In this document: positions 23,616 through 34,895 of the stretch, in pieces
Layout: every line of letters begins with the position of its first letter
How positions within the stretch are numbered: the first letter of the stretch is position 1
Assembly: GCF_017591425.1 (NCBI RefSeq)
Contig: NW_024465751.1
Span: 248,001-312,000 of the forward strand
Direction of reading: 5' to 3'
Length of the DNA: 64,000 nt
Source: Ochotona curzoniae
Taxonomy: Eukaryota; Chordata; Mammalia; Lagomorpha; Ochotonidae
Notes under the pieces: model-generated
Told to the model about the DNA's origin: nothing
The model's database searches: none
Seen by the model: the letters and a program-made list of their open reading frames with translations, nothing else
Position numbers and translations under genes: made by a program

Positions 23616-25120
23616 TTAGTCTTTTGTTGTCATTTTACTAGGACGCTCTTCGCATTTGCCTTTGGTTTGGTGGACGCTAGTCCTCTTCTCTGTCAAGAGA
23701 ACATCTGTAAGTATCATTTGTAGGACAGATTTGGAAGAGGCATATTCTTTAAATATTTCTTGACTGTGGAAGAATTTTATTTTATTTTCAAAGACAAAGG
23801 AAAGATTTGCTGGGTAAATAATCCTGGGCAGACAATTTTTTGCTTTTAGAGTCTGGAATATGTCACTGCATTCTCTTCTGGCCTGTAAAGTTTCCTGTAA
23901 TAGGTCTTCTGTGAGTTTAAGTGGCATTCCTTTATATGTCAGTTGATTTTTTTCTCCTCCTCGATTGAGGAGAGCTTGATCATGTGTCTTGATGAAGATC
24001 GCTTTTGGTCAAGCCTCTTGGGAGTTCTGTGCCCCTCCTGGATGTTTTTTTCTCAATTCTTTCTAGATTAGGGGAATTTTCCTTTAAAATTTCATTAAAT
24101 ACATTTTTAAACCCAGCTTCTCTTTCTGAATCTTCTGAAACTCCCATAACTCTTACATTTGGCCTCTTAATAGTGTCTCTTAATTTTTGAATATTTTTTT
24201 GGCCTGATCCAGCTATGCTTCTAGCTTTTTGTTTGTTTTACTCTGGTGACAGGAAATGTCTTCTTTTTTTTTTTTTTATTAATTACATTGCACTATGTGA
24301 CACAGTTCCATAGGAACTGGGATTCCCCCCACGCCTCCCCAAGCCCACCCCCCATGGTGGATTCCTCCACCTTGCTGCATTGCCACCGTTCAAGTTCAGT
24401 TGAGATTCTTTCATTGCTACCATATACAAAGCATAGGGACCAGTAACTTATTGTGCAGATAAGTTCAATGTCTTCTTGGGGAGACCATCTCCGGTCTGAA
24501 GGTAGAGCCAATCCCAAAAGGTTGGATACCACATGTTTGCCTTAATTTAAGAATCTATAGCCATTTTGCGGTGTATAAAACCTGATTGTATATAAACTAA
24601 AATCAAAATGTCAATGAGGAAGTCAAAGGATGTGATTAAGGACTTGCATTTTTTTAAAACATATTGGTTACTCAATACTATGTCCATTAATTCCATAACA
24701 TTATAATTTGTTGCTGATGTTATGTTGGGGCTTTTGATTGATCAGGATGATACTCTGCCAGCTCTACCTTCAGGAAATGTCTTCTAATTTTGAGATTCTT
24801 TCTTCTGTCTCCTTCATTCTATTTTGGAGACTCTCCACTGTGCTTTTCATTTGCTCCACCATATTCTTCATTTCTGATATATCAGCTTTCATTTGACTCA
24901 TTTCCAGTATGACATATCCCTCAAATTCCTTCAATGCCTGCTTTATGTGCTTCTCATTATTGATAAGAAGTTTTATCACAAGTGTTTTGAATTCTGTATC
25001 CCCCATTTTCTCAATGTCTTCCTCAGTGAATTCTGAAGTTGGCAAAGGGCTTTGCTCCTTTGCAGGGGAGTCTTCAGGAATATTCATTTTGCCATTGTCT
25101 CTTTTTTTGCTCTTGGTCAT
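23616..25120 (-). pseudogene. L1-type ORF1 of half-L1 copy B, split by an L1 insertion
   Basis: The start at 25118-25120 opens 116 codons identical to copy A except at residues 6, 11 and 77 (R6K, R11K, I77M); it ends at the inserted L1 tail (24265-24785). Beyond the insertion the RRM is frame-broken, but the C-terminal domain is open at 23616-23927 on the minus strand. There LLQETLQARRE, DIFQTLKAKNCLPRIIYPAN and LSFVFENKIKFF match the conserved L1 ORF1p C-terminal fold. The natural stop is at 23616-23618. Together with copy A this shows that the family's ORF1 had all three parts (coiled coil, RRM, C-terminal domain). It cannot make a whole protein now. Confidence 0.88.
24250..24785 (-). mobile_element. 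Twin-primed L1 3' end inserted in ORF1 of copy B, with TSD
   Basis: CAGGAAATGTCTTCT is repeated exactly at 24250-24264 and 24771-24785, bounding the insert. From 24265 to about 24507 it is an antisense L1 3' UTR starting with its T-rich tail complement. From about 24508 to 24770 it is sense L1, beginning in the ORF2 end (CCCAAAAGGTTGGATACCAC) and reaching CTCTACCTTCA. The two parts abut in L1 coordinates, with about 11 bp (CTCTACCTTCA) present in both. This is the classical 5'-inversion product of twin priming. The family is the same as at 4509-5490. Confidence 0.92.
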
Positions 25121-25144
25121 TGTACTTCTGGTTTTCAGAGTCTT

Positions 25145-25521
25145 CTCCTTGGGGCAGGTTTCTTTTTTTGTTGTTTTTTAAGATTTATTTATTTATTGGA
25201 AAGTCAGATATACAGAGAGGAGAAGAGACAGAGAGGAAGATCTTTTGTCTGATGATTCACTCCCCAAGTGAGCGCAACGGCCGATGCTATGCCGATCCGA
25301 AGCCGGGATCCAGCAACTTCTTCTGGGTCTCCCACATGGGTGCAGGGTCCCAAAGCTTTGGGCCGTCCTCGACTGCTTTCCCAGGCCACAAGCAGGGAGC
25401 TGGATGGGAATTGGAGCTGCCGGGATTGGAACCGGCGCCTATATGGGATCCCGGGTGCGTTCAAGGCGAGGACTTTAGCAGCTATGGCACTTAGCCGGGC
25501 CCTCCTTGGGGCAGGTTTCTT
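25145..25521 (-). mobile_element. C-SINE nested in copy B, with 20-bp TSD
   Basis: CTCCTTGGGGCAGGTTTCTT is exact at 25145-25164 and 25502-25521. Between them lies an antisense full-length young C-SINE (GGAAAGTCAGATATACAGAG..., GCCGATGCTATGCCGATCCG, CCGTCCTCGACTGCTTTCCC, CGGCGCCTATATGGGATCCC). It inserted in the 5' UTR of half-L1 copy B just upstream of ORF1 and so is younger than that element. The 151-, 90- and 85-codon frames here are SINE artefacts. Confidence 0.95.
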
Positions 25522-26307
25522 CTAAGCTGTGTCACCCACAGGTCTACAGTTTGATTTTATTTATTGTAGTTGGTACATGGCTTCTTGCTTGCAATCATTT
25601 GTGCCATATCCTTTAGTGAGTTCCAGGTCTGGGTTCTTATGTTAGATTTCTATCATGGTCTCCATTGCCCCAGCTCCTGGTTCACCAATCTCCACCTCCT
25701 GTGATACCATGTTGAGGCCGTACTGTTGTCTGTACAACCTTTCTCCCACTTCAGGTTAGAGTACGCCCCACGATTAAGGAGATACTAGGTGTCCTGTATA
25801 GCTAGGTTGTTGGTGGTGCTGATCTTGCCGGAACCTGTTTGCTGTTATGTCTGAGGGCAACATGGACCTATTTTGAGCTGTATGATGTCATAGCCAATAT
25901 CATTTTCCTGTTACTTCCAGTGCAATGCACTGGGCTCAGTGAGTTCTCCCGAGCTCAATGCATGCACAGCTCAATGTTGTTCCTTCAGTCTTAAAGTTTT
26001 CTACACTGTACAGATTGGCGCCTGATATGCCACTACTAGAGTTCTTAAGCTGCTGGTCATCAGGTGAGGGCTACCCAGACCTGTCTTGGGTGGAACGTTA
26101 GAATGCCACGGTTTTGCAGTTTGCTGAGCCAGAAATGAGATCACTCCAGCTCAGTGCACAGTGTTGTCCATAGCCCTTGCCTCCTTAAATGTAATAGCAG
26201 CCGATACATCTCTATAGGGCAGACAGGGTTGTGAAATCCACCCTGTTCCCGCATTGCCCATCTGGGATCTGCCACTTTGTCTCTGCTCCTGGTCAAATCT
26301 AACAGAC

Positions 26308-26358
26308 CAGCAGGACAGCAGGACAGCAGGACATCAGGACAGCAGGACAGCAGGACAG
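26308..26358. repeat. 8-bp minisatellite (AGCAGGAC)n in copy B 5' UTR
   Basis: Six units of AGCAGGAC, one with a base change (ATCAGGAC). The matching place in copy A (about 8201-8222, AATCTAACGACCAACAGGG) has no array, so the expansion is private to copy B. Frames here read as QQDSRT repeats, which is not evidence of a gene. Confidence 0.9.
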
Positions 26359-26661
26359 GCAGTCCTTTGTCTAGATTCACCTCCCAAGCTCTCATTGAAG
26401 GTCCCTTCCCACCTTGTAGCTGGTGGAATTTTTGCTGCTGGTGGAGTTTAGATTGCCATTTGCTGCATTCCACTGGAGTATCAGTCACTGCAACACCACA
26501 CTGTTGTTTTTGTTGCTTTCCTGTGTCTGATAGTCTCCAGGTACTTCTCTGCTGTTGTTCTGTCCTCTTCTATTTCCTGGAATGTGCCCTCTGTTCTTCA
26601 CACTGGCTAATATTTCTCCATCTGTTTAAACGTGTCCTTACCCTATTCTACCATCTTGTCT

Positions 26662-26812
26662 GTTTAATTTTTAATTTATTTTATGATACAAAGACTCAGC
26701 AATTTCCTTTCCTCTCCTGCCACTACTTCCCTTGCCCCACATTACAGCAGTATAGTCCTTCAAAAACAGTCGTAAGTCCATCATTCTGCTATGTAAGCAC
26801 CTTTTAAAACCT
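26662..26812 (-). mobile_element. L1/half-L1 3' end fragment, antisense
   Basis: Plus strand: TTATTTTATGATACAAAGAC, ATTACAGCAGTATAGTCCTT, AAAAACAGTCGTAAGTCCATC. The same order occurs at the 3' ends of copies A and B (TTATGATACAG, TAGTATAGTTCTTCATACAC, AGTCATATGTCCATC). Only about 150 bp, diverged. Confidence 0.55.
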
Positions 26813-27381
26813 ACCTCTGTGGCACCCTGTCGGACAACTCTTGTCTCTATATCCTCAGCTCAGCAACTCCCCTTCCCTTGGGTTCTACCACGCCATGTTT
26901 AAGTTCAGAAAGTGTCCAAGCAGAAACATGGAACAACACAAGGCCTGTTTTATGTGATTCTGATTTCTTTAGGATTATAGCTCTGTGCTTTACAGTCCAA
27001 GCTTGAAAACACTTGGCTTGTGCAATCTGTGCATTGCTACCATTGTGTCAGAGAGGCAATTTCATACTCATTTCTTCATTTATGTCCATGGACAGACAGA
27101 CTTTTTTTCTCTGATCTTACTTGTCTACCCATTATGCAACTTGGGGCAAAATAATTCATCTTTCAAGTTTTAATTTTTTTTAATTATGAAATGAATCTCA
27201 TACTACTTAAATCATAAACTCAGTGGTAATGGCTCCTTTGACCATTTTGCTATTTTCCAAATCTCCAATATTTTATATGGTTTATGAATTAAACACTTAA
27301 ATTTGGAAGACAAAATATGTTCATTATTTAATTGTAGTAGTTGAGTATATTGTCCATTTATTCAAGAAATGCTACTATAAA
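26813..27381. other. Non-coding stretch, nothing recognised
   Basis: AT-rich, without a recognised repeat or coding signature. Confidence 0.45.
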
Positions 27382-27737
27382 AGTATCTACTTCAGGTCCA
27401 GCATGGTAATCTAGTGGCTAGGGTCCTTGCCTTGCATGCACTGGGATCCCATATAGGCTTCGGTTCTAATCCTGACAGCCCTACTTCCCATTCAACTCCC
27501 TGCTTGTACCTGGGAAAGCAGAAGAGGATGGCCGTGGGCCTTGGAACCCTGCACCCACATAGGAGACCTGGGAGAGTCTCTGGGCTCCTGGCTTCGGATT
27601 GGCTCAGCTCCAGCTATGGCATCCACTTGGGGAGTGAATCATTTGATGGTATTTCCTCTCTGTATCTCCTCCTCTCTGTATATCTACCTTTCCAATAGAA
27701 ATAAAATAAATCTCTTTTAAAAAAAGAGTATCTACTT
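27382..27737 (+). mobile_element. C-SINE, sense, with TSD
   Basis: AGTATCTACTT flanks it (27382-27392 and 27727-27737). Head GTCCAGCATGGTAATCTAG, box GGGATCCCATATAGGCTTCGG, tail CCAATAGAAATAAAATAAATC. CpG decay is moderate. Confidence 0.92.
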
Positions 27738-28367
27738 TACAGAGATGTTACAAAGAATGTGTTAAAGGAACTCTTTTATACAACATTTCTACTACAAGAA
27801 TGGCTCAGGGTGCAGATAGACACCATAGACATGAAAAGAAGTGAACGCTGAATCTATCTTTGCAGATTCTGGGGTCTATAGATGTAATTTGCAGGGAAAA
27901 AGCCAATGTTATTGTAGGACAAAATACAAACATGCCAGAATAACCCATGAATGCTATTGTAAATCTAAAAACATAAGAGTTCAGCTTGTCAGTTGCAGGT
28001 TGTCTTTGCTGCTAGAGCACAGATGCTCACCATGTATTGGGAAAAGTACTGATTGACTGACAGGTCGGTTGGCCAGGGAACATTAGGTCTTTAGCCCACA
28101 TGGGGCTGGATGGCCTGGATGTTTATTTGGCTCAATTTCTACAGCACTTCCCAAGGAGACGCTCAGGAGTCCCTGCACTTCAGTAGCTTGTGAGCAAACC
28201 TTGATTTCTGGTCCAGCATGAGCTACACAAACAGTGGAGAGGCTGTGAGAGCAGGGAGCAGCAGGATTCCAGATTGATGAAGCTCTGGGGTGGGATGCCT
28301 CCTCTGTTCTCTGGCTATGCATTGGCTACCTAATAAACAGTCACTGCTTTGCATTCTGCTTTCCTTT
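27738..28367. other. Non-coding stretch, nothing recognised
   Basis: No supported gene or repeat. Frames at 27841-28056 and 28083-28322 lack any domain. Confidence 0.45.
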
Positions 28368-28707
28368 CTAAAGTGCTTTTTCTTTTTTTTTTTAAAGATT
28401 TATTTTTATTTTTTTTTTATTGGAAAGGCGGATATACAGAGAGGAGAGACAGAGAGGAAGACCTTCCGTCCGATGATTCGGGCCGATGCTATGCCGATCC
28501 GAAGCCAGGAAACTCTTCCGGGTCTCCCATGTGGGTGCAGGGTCCCAAAGCTTTGGGCCGTCCTCGACTGCTTTCCCAGGCCACAAGCAGGGAGCTGGAT
28601 GGGAAGCGGGGCCGCCGGGATTGGAACCGGCGCCTATATGGGATCCCGGGCATGCAAGGCGAGGACCTTAACCACTGCGCCATTGCGCCGGGCCCTAAAG
28701 TGCTTTT
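28368..28707 (-). mobile_element. C-SINE, very young, antisense, with 13-bp TSD
   Basis: CTAAAGTGCTTTT is exact at 28368-28380 and 28695-28707. The copy retains nearly all CpGs (GCCGTCCTCGACTG, GGGGCCGCCGGG, GGCGCCTATATGG, GCGCCATTGCGCCGGGCCC). It lacks about 20 bp between GATTC and GGGCCGATGC that the other copies have (CTCCCCAAG..GCGCAACG). The 174- and 126-codon frames here are SINE artefacts. Confidence 0.95.
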
Positions 28708-30420
28708 ACACATCTGTGACCTCAGTTGATCCTTACAGCAGCTTCTTAAAGGATAAAGGGCAGAATTTTATGTCATCATTTTTGTGTACAAGGAGATATA
28801 CCCTGATGAGATAATGTGATTTGGTCGAGACTATACAGCCTAGCTATCTTTGAGACAGGCAGCAAGTGCTATTTCCATGATCTAGATCTTTTTATTCAAT
28901 TGGTAATTATTTCAGGGAACATTGCTGAAAATAGAGGTGTTTCTGTCTCCACAAAGGGTCAGAGCTCAGCATCAGACATCCTTTTCTGTAAGCAAATGCC
29001 GATAACAGAATCTGAGAATGGCTGGGCTACTCATGAAAGTTCAACATTATCTACTTACTCCTGGGACTGGCAATCACATCTTGATGTGCCATTATGCTCT
29101 TTTCCCTCACACTTCCAGCCTGCAGACTCATCGAGTCAAAACTCAAAAGGCAACAATAGCATTAGGACTTGGGTGAAATTCAGGCCCTGTCTCCACTATA
29201 AAGCCAGATCCATTTGCTTGGTCACCATCAATGTGAGCCCTTAGGAGCAGGTGTTCCAAGACTTCTAATTGGCGTGATGGTTAGTTTCCCTAACATTAAG
29301 CTGAGTCAAGCTGTATTGATCAGAACCAGTTGGGAAATGACTTATGGGGCTAGCCTATAAAGAAATTCAGTATGGAGATGCAGCAAAGTATTATCAGAAT
29401 TGCTTATTAGACAGTCCATACCACAAGCTAAATAAAGCAAACACACACACACACAAAGGGCAAACGGTTTGGGTAGATGAAAATGACACTGCGGTTGGCG
29501 AATATGGGTCCAGCTAATCTCATGATAATTGACCACTGTTTAATAACCGACAAGTCGATCCTTCTCTAACAATGCTTTCAAGAAGTGAAAATAAGAAGGG
29601 ATTGTGCTAACAAAGAGGAAGGCAAATGAAATTTAGCTCTAGTTCAGCCTTTCCAGTGTCCACAAGATGAAAGTGTGATTCTATCAGAAACTGCTTTCTC
29701 CAAAGAATCCAAAAGAGTTACCTCGTTTAATTAGGGGAGGGGAGCATGTGGGGAGAGAAGAAGCCTTCTGGGTGAGGGGAATTCAGCACGAAGATCGAAC
29801 CCTCAATTTTAAAAATTGCTTAGCAAAAGCAACTTTAATTGCTGTCTTTGTTATAAAAGATTAAAGGCAGTTATGTCCCAGTGTACCTCACTTAGAGCAA
29901 TCAATATGTTCCTGAATAGTTATGTGCGAATCAAATTTTTGTAAATCAAATCCAATTTTAAATATCCTCAGAGAGCCTGCTGTTTCAAGGAACCCTTCGG
30001 TGAGTTATGTTGTATGGCCATTCATCCCCAAATTTACAGGATTGGTAGGTTTAGATTTATAGAGGATGAAGTCAAGTCAGTAGAATTTGGGTCCCTCCTT
30101 CCTGTATTTGGAAGAGCTTAAAACTGAGTGATATGACTCCATGTACATGACACAAAAGCCAATGGAACATCCTCTGGCAGGTTAATAAGTGCTGAGACTG
30201 CCTCTTGCAACTTCCGTGTTTGCAGCTGTGACCAACAGTGAGCACAGATGAGCAGTATAGCGATAGAATGTGGGGCTAAGTCCCAGCAGAGCTGAGAGCA
30301 GTGTTAAGACGTGGCTGGCAGTTTTCTGTCTGTGACCTTCAAGAGTGACAGCTAGTTAGACTCTGCTTTGGCATGCTCTAACCACTCTGACTTCATTTAT
30401 TCCATTAATTTGCCAAGTAT
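28708..30420. other. Non-coding stretch, possibly with a conserved block
   Basis: No gene supported; the 142-codon frame at 28816-29244 has no domain, repeat or splice context. A short CA run sits at 29441-29456. About 29800-29990 is AT-rich and not obviously repetitive; it is a candidate for cross-species comparison. Confidence 0.45.
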
Positions 30421-30554
30421 TATCATGTAGTAGCCATGTGGGGACCTAAGTTCTGGGAATACAGGGAGAGAAAATTATCTGAGAGGACAGATATGAAATA
30501 AACAACACAATCCATTCCCATTGTGATGACTGTTATGAATATTAAATAGAAATG

Positions 30555-30865
30555 TGCTTTGGTTTGAATGAGTTCTACCAAATCACTTGTGCTAGAAACT
30601 TACACTCAAACCTCCATGTTAGGTTGTATAGCTCTGAAGAGGTGATTAGGGCAGCACAGTGGAGCCCTCGTTAGTGGATTAGTGCCACCATGGTGACAAT
30701 GAATTCAGTGATCATGAGAGTGGGTTCCTGATAATAGAGCAGGTTTGGCATCTTTTCCCACCATGTGATGCCTGGGCCATGTTATGCAGCAAATAGGTCC
30801 TCACAAAATGTGAGCCTGTGAGACAAATATGCTTCTATTCTATGACAATTACCCAGTCTGTCAAA
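30555..30865 (+). mobile_element. MaLR-type LTR remnant, sense
   Basis: Follows the MST/MLT1 LTR order from memory: CTAGAAACTTACACTCAAACC, GAAGAGGTGATTAGG, GTTAGTGGATTAGTGCCACC, TTTTCCCACCATGTGATGCC, GTGAGCCTGTGAGACAAATATG and ATTACCCAGTCTGTC. This is an old non-coding retroviral-like LTR without any gag or pol. About 30420-30555 (TCTGGGAATACAGGGAGAG) may be another ancient repeat. Confidence 0.6.
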
Positions 30866-31091
30866 CAGACCAGGGTATCCTCTATGAAAATCAACAGGAA
30901 AAACTGACCTATGCAAGTTGTATTTAATTCAAGGTAGAGGATGAATGGTGGCCAAGATAAAAGGAAGTAATTAAAAGTCACAGTTCAACAGGTGTTGTGA
31001 AGAGGTCACTCTGACTACCACATGACGTAATGGGCTGAAGCGAGAATAGAAACTGAGAGACCTATAGTGATGGATGGAAGATGCTGGTGGC

Positions 31092-31425
31092 AGGGTTGGT
31101 GTCGTGGCACAGCAGGCTAAGTTGCAGCTGGCAGTGCCAGTCTCCCATATTCTAATACCAGTTAGATTTCTGGCTGCATGGATTCTGATCCAGATCCCTG
31201 TCACCGCACCTGGGAAAGTAGCAGGAGGCTGTACAAATACATTGACCCCTGCAATCCTTGAGATGAGGGAGACCCAGATGAAACTCCTGACTTCTGGCTT
31301 CAGCCTGGGTTTAACCCTGTCACAGCCATTTGGGGAATGAACCAGAGGATGGAAGATCTCTTTATCTCTTCTCTGTCTGTGATTCTGTCTTTCAAACAAA
31401 TAAAATGAATCTTTAAAAAAAAAAC
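31092..31425 (+). mobile_element. Older C-type SINE, sense
   Basis: Head GTTGGTGTCGTGGCACAGCAGG, then GTGCCAGTCTCCCATATTC, CACCTGGGAAAGTAGCAGGAG, GAGGGAGACCCAGATGAAAC, CAGCCATTTGGGGAATGAACC and tail TTCAAACAAATAAAATGAATC. The 277-codon antisense frame at 30971-31804 runs through this SINE and is therefore not taken as a gene. Confidence 0.85.
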
Positions 31426-32387
31426 CATATTGGTATTTTGGATCAACATGCCAGTGGACAAAGAGAGAAATAGATGGTCTAAGAAAGTAGACTGGTTGAC
31501 TGGATATGGGAGTAAAGAAAAGCAAGAGGTTAAGGCTAGCTTCTGCATTTTTTGATCGGGGAAGTAGATACCGATACTCTGCTCCAGAACAGAGATTGTC
31601 TTCACCAGAGCAGACTGGACAGAAGAGATTGGGTGTTGTTAACGATGGACATGCTGATCTGGAGCTGGCATTACTGGAACTGTTCAGGAACTGAGTTTGG
31701 GGCTTGATGACTTTCATCTCTGTCAGACTATGATTATCCTGCAAAAATATCAACACACAACATCCCCCTAGCTGTGGTTGGAAGTTTAATGTACAGAGCT
31801 TCAATTTCTAAGGAAAACAAGTTTTAGGGGCATGCACAAATCAATCTAGCAAGCAAACTATGTCCAAAACATATGACCTGCAAAAAGGTTGAATGGTAAA
31901 AATGGGGGTCTGGGTCATAACTGCAGCAAAAGCCCAATGATTAGTGCTATTATTCAAGACTTTATACCTTTCCTGGGTCACTGCAATAATGGAAGCAGCT
32001 TCTATGAAGGTGTTCTAACCTTTGAGTATGACTAACATTATAGTGGGAAGCAGCATATGCTATCCACAGCATGAAAGTGAAGTTCCAGAAAATGTTTAAA
32101 CCTCAGGTCTATCTGACAAGCCTCTAGAGATATGTGCCATACCATACCATGCAGCTGCAATATCTGACAGAATCTTACTGCCACATACACGTACACCCCA
32201 AACCATATCAGGTAACCAATGATGTTGTTATGCGATATAAGAGAAATGAGTTGGGGTTGAATTATGACTTGCTTATCATCCTTCAAACTCAGTTGCATTT
32301 ATTTCCTTGTGTGTGTTTCTGGTAGCTTTATCTCTGTTCTCTTGGTTATCTGTCAGAGACCCAAGTCAGTAGCCCACCAGCAAGGGA
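31426..32387. other. Non-coding stretch, nothing recognised
   Basis: No recognised repeat or coding signature. Confidence 0.45.
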
Positions 32388-32662
32388 GTCTTGGGATGGT
32401 GTTTGGCTTGGCAGTTGAGATGTCCACTTGCAGGACGAGAGGGCCAGGCTTCAATGCCTGGCGGCTGCTCCTGATTGTGATTTCCTGAGGGTGCTGAGCC
32501 CTAGAGGCAGCTGTGAGATGGGGTTCCTGCCATCCATGTGGGAGACTGAGATTGCATTTCCATCTTGGCTGTGACCTGGTCCAGCCACTGCGGGTATATG
32601 AAGAGGTAGCCAGCACATGGGAGTTCTCTCCTTCTGTTTGTTTCTGAAAGGAAAAAAATAAA
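32388..32662 (+). mobile_element. Old C-type SINE, sense, degraded
   Basis: GGGATGGTGTTTGGCTTGGCAG, AGGCTTCAATGCCTGG, TGCCATCCATGTGGGAGACTG, TTGGCTGTGACCTGGTCCAG and the tail TTTCTGAAAGGAAAAAAATA follow C-SINE order. CpGs are nearly all lost. Confidence 0.65.
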
Positions 32663-34895
32663 GAAACTTCTGTTTTTAGCTTGTCTCCTCCTCTGACTGA
32701 AAATTGCCTAAACTTTTTGGGGGACTAATACACCCTTGACACAAGCAGGTCAACGAGTGTCCATCCAGGGGCTGAATCAATTGGGAAGGAAGGGAACTGC
32801 TTCCTCCAGGTCACTGATATGATAGGTCCTACTAAGCCTGGGACTTTCGGTGGGGCCTTTGCAACATCTTGAGAGAGGCTGTTTGACAGTGATGCCTACT
32901 CAAAGAAATGGAGGCATCTCCAGGTGGGGCTGGAGGAATGTCACGAATCGCTGGAGGGAGGCCTGCACCTGATTATCATTTACAGTCCTCGGTTTAACCA
33001 TTTCTGGATTCAAGATACTGTTTTCTCTCAGGTTTCATATGACTAAAGCTTTTGCTTTCTTCTTAAACACGTTTGGATTAGAGATTCTGTCACTTGAAAC
33101 CTGAAAACTTCTGATCAAGTCAATGCATGCGATTTCATTACTCTCATTTCAGTTGTGTGTCCATCCTTTGGGCCACTTCCTGTTGTCTGATTCCAGAGGT
33201 GGGTATATCGACCTTGCATAGAACTTTGGAGATGTAGAAGCATGAGTTTCTGTAACGGACACTCTAAGCAGAATGACAGGAGATGGAGAAAACAGTAATA
33301 CCACTAGAATGCCAAGAATACTACTGGAGCAGTGCTGGGTAGATGCCCTTAACAAATCAGGGCACCCGTTCTCCAGTAATAATGCACCTTCTCCCTGGAT
33401 AAGTGAGCAAGTCATGTCTAACAAAGGATACTCACAGTATAGACACAAAAGTATGGCTTTCCTAGGTGCTAGGAGGCCCTGTTTGGGGGAATATAAAAAC
33501 ACAGGAAAAACTACTTAGGTGGATTTTGAAATATCTAAGGCAGATGTCTGTGTTAGCGAATTATACCCCAGAAGGAAGGTCTCAATATGTATTTGTGTTT
33601 TCCCAGTAAAAGTTCCAAAGCAATGTGAACTTAGCTACAAAGCCAGAGATGAACTAAAGAAGCATCTGAGTTTTGCTAGACGTTCTCGGGATCCTTCCAC
33701 TTGGATGAGGAGTGACTCTCAACAGAGGCTGGTGTCTGGGTTATTCTTCATGTTCACAGTGAGACAGGTGGTCCTGTGTCCCTTTCTGTGGGGAGAGGAG
33801 AGAAGCAGGTGCTGGTATTCTGGCCCCAGAGGGCAGGGCAAAGTTAGCATCCAAGAGTGCAGCTCATGTCATGCCTTGGAGATCCCATGATGAAAGACGA
33901 GCTATCTGCCCTGCTGTGGTCATCCTTTTCATTGTGTCCATCGTGCGAAGTGCAAAGATACTAAGTCCATTGTAGAAAAGGCAGCATTGAAGTCAGATTC
34001 TCCAGTGTGCCGTGTCTCCCTTGCCTTCCGCACTTGTCTTTCAGCACATCTTACCAGAGTTATTTCTGACTATGGGGACTTTGCAGGAAGATCACATATT
34101 GCACAGAGAGCAGGTGTTAAGTTTATGCAAAAGGAAGAAATGTGTTATGGCAAAAATTATTTATTGCATGGCGTCTCCCTTGAGGGTTAGTCTCTTGTTA
34201 GAGTTTCAAGGACAGAAAGTCTATATTTGTCGCATGACAGAACCGCATTCCTTTCTGCCTCCTGCTGTAGGTGCCAAAAGCCTTTATGTAAAGTCGTGAT
34301 ACAAACCTGCCACCTTTAGGAGGCAGGGTCTGGTGTAGCACAGAGCATCCCAGGCATGCCTACCCTGGAGGCATTTGTGATCTGAGATGAGTATTCAGCC
34401 AGCGAGATGGAGGACAAATAAACAGAGAAGGTCCTGGCTACCCTGGGATCCGACCCTGTCATGGACAAGCAACTAGCAGCAAGTGAGGAAGCTGAGCTAT
34501 AAGGACTGTAGAAGGTGGCACGCCTTAGTTTATCAGCCCTGAGACTACCTTGCTTTGACCACTTATTATCTATGAATGTCAGGACGAGCCAGCTGGCATT
34601 TCTGGACCTTCATCTCCTTGACTGTGAGATGGAAACACCATACTCAGTCGTGTGGTGTTGTACAGAGCAAGCAAAATGAGGTATGTGCTTACTGGTAAGT
34701 GCTAAGATAACACTGGTGTTCTCTTTCCTTCTTATTAGCTGAAATATTAGCTCAGTGTTTCCCCCTGAATCATACGGGCAGTTGTCCCTTAGACAGAAAT
34801 GATGAGTTCTTAGGACACAGCGCACCACTTTGTTCTTCCTTTCTTTTATCTGACAGTGTTTATTGATTATGCCGCTGCTGCTCACAGACTCCTGA
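32663..34895. other. Non-coding stretch, nothing recognised
   Basis: Unassigned sequence. The frames at 33149-33502 and 33519-33890 (117 and 123 codons) have no homology I can recognise. Confidence 0.45.

Larger units (their letters stand above)
22755..26658 (-). mobile_element. Half-L1 (HAL1-like) element, copy B, with two nested insertions
   Basis: On the minus strand it starts CAAGATGGTAGAATAGGG (just before 26658). It has the same order as copy A: 5' UTR (25121-26658), ORF1, ORF2 start remnant (23436-23591), inverted ORF2 block (about 23252-23420), 122-125-bp units and an L1-like 3' end. Removing the nested L1 tail (24265-24785 with one TSD copy) and the nested C-SINE (25165-25521 with one TSD copy) leaves about 3.0 kb, the length of copy A. 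TCTGTTT occurs at 22748-22754 and 26659-26665, a possible but weak TSD. The near-identity of A and B in the ORF1 N-terminus suggests a common, recently active source. Confidence 0.85.

Noticed and set aside
26277..26807. 176-codon frame with QQDSRT repeats
   Set aside because: It is the half-L1 copy B 5' UTR read in sense, containing the 8-bp minisatellite, and it runs out of the element into an L1 3' end.
28290..28814. 174- and 126-codon frames around 28290-28814
   Set aside because: They translate the young C-SINE at 28381-28694; the same peptides (such as PGLPCGCRVPKLWAVLDCFP) recur in other SINE copies.
28816..29244. 142-codon frame
   Set aside because: No domain, signal or repeat; length is within chance for a window of this size with low stop density.
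30971..31804. 277-codon antisense frame, the longest open frame in the window
   Set aside because: A good part of it is the antisense of a C-SINE at 31092-31425 (FYLFERQ, then HSPNG). The remaining residues show no domain or homology I can recognise, and there is no splice or promoter context.
33519..33890. 123-codon frame
   Set aside because: No similarity recognised; opposite and neighbouring frames are equally open.
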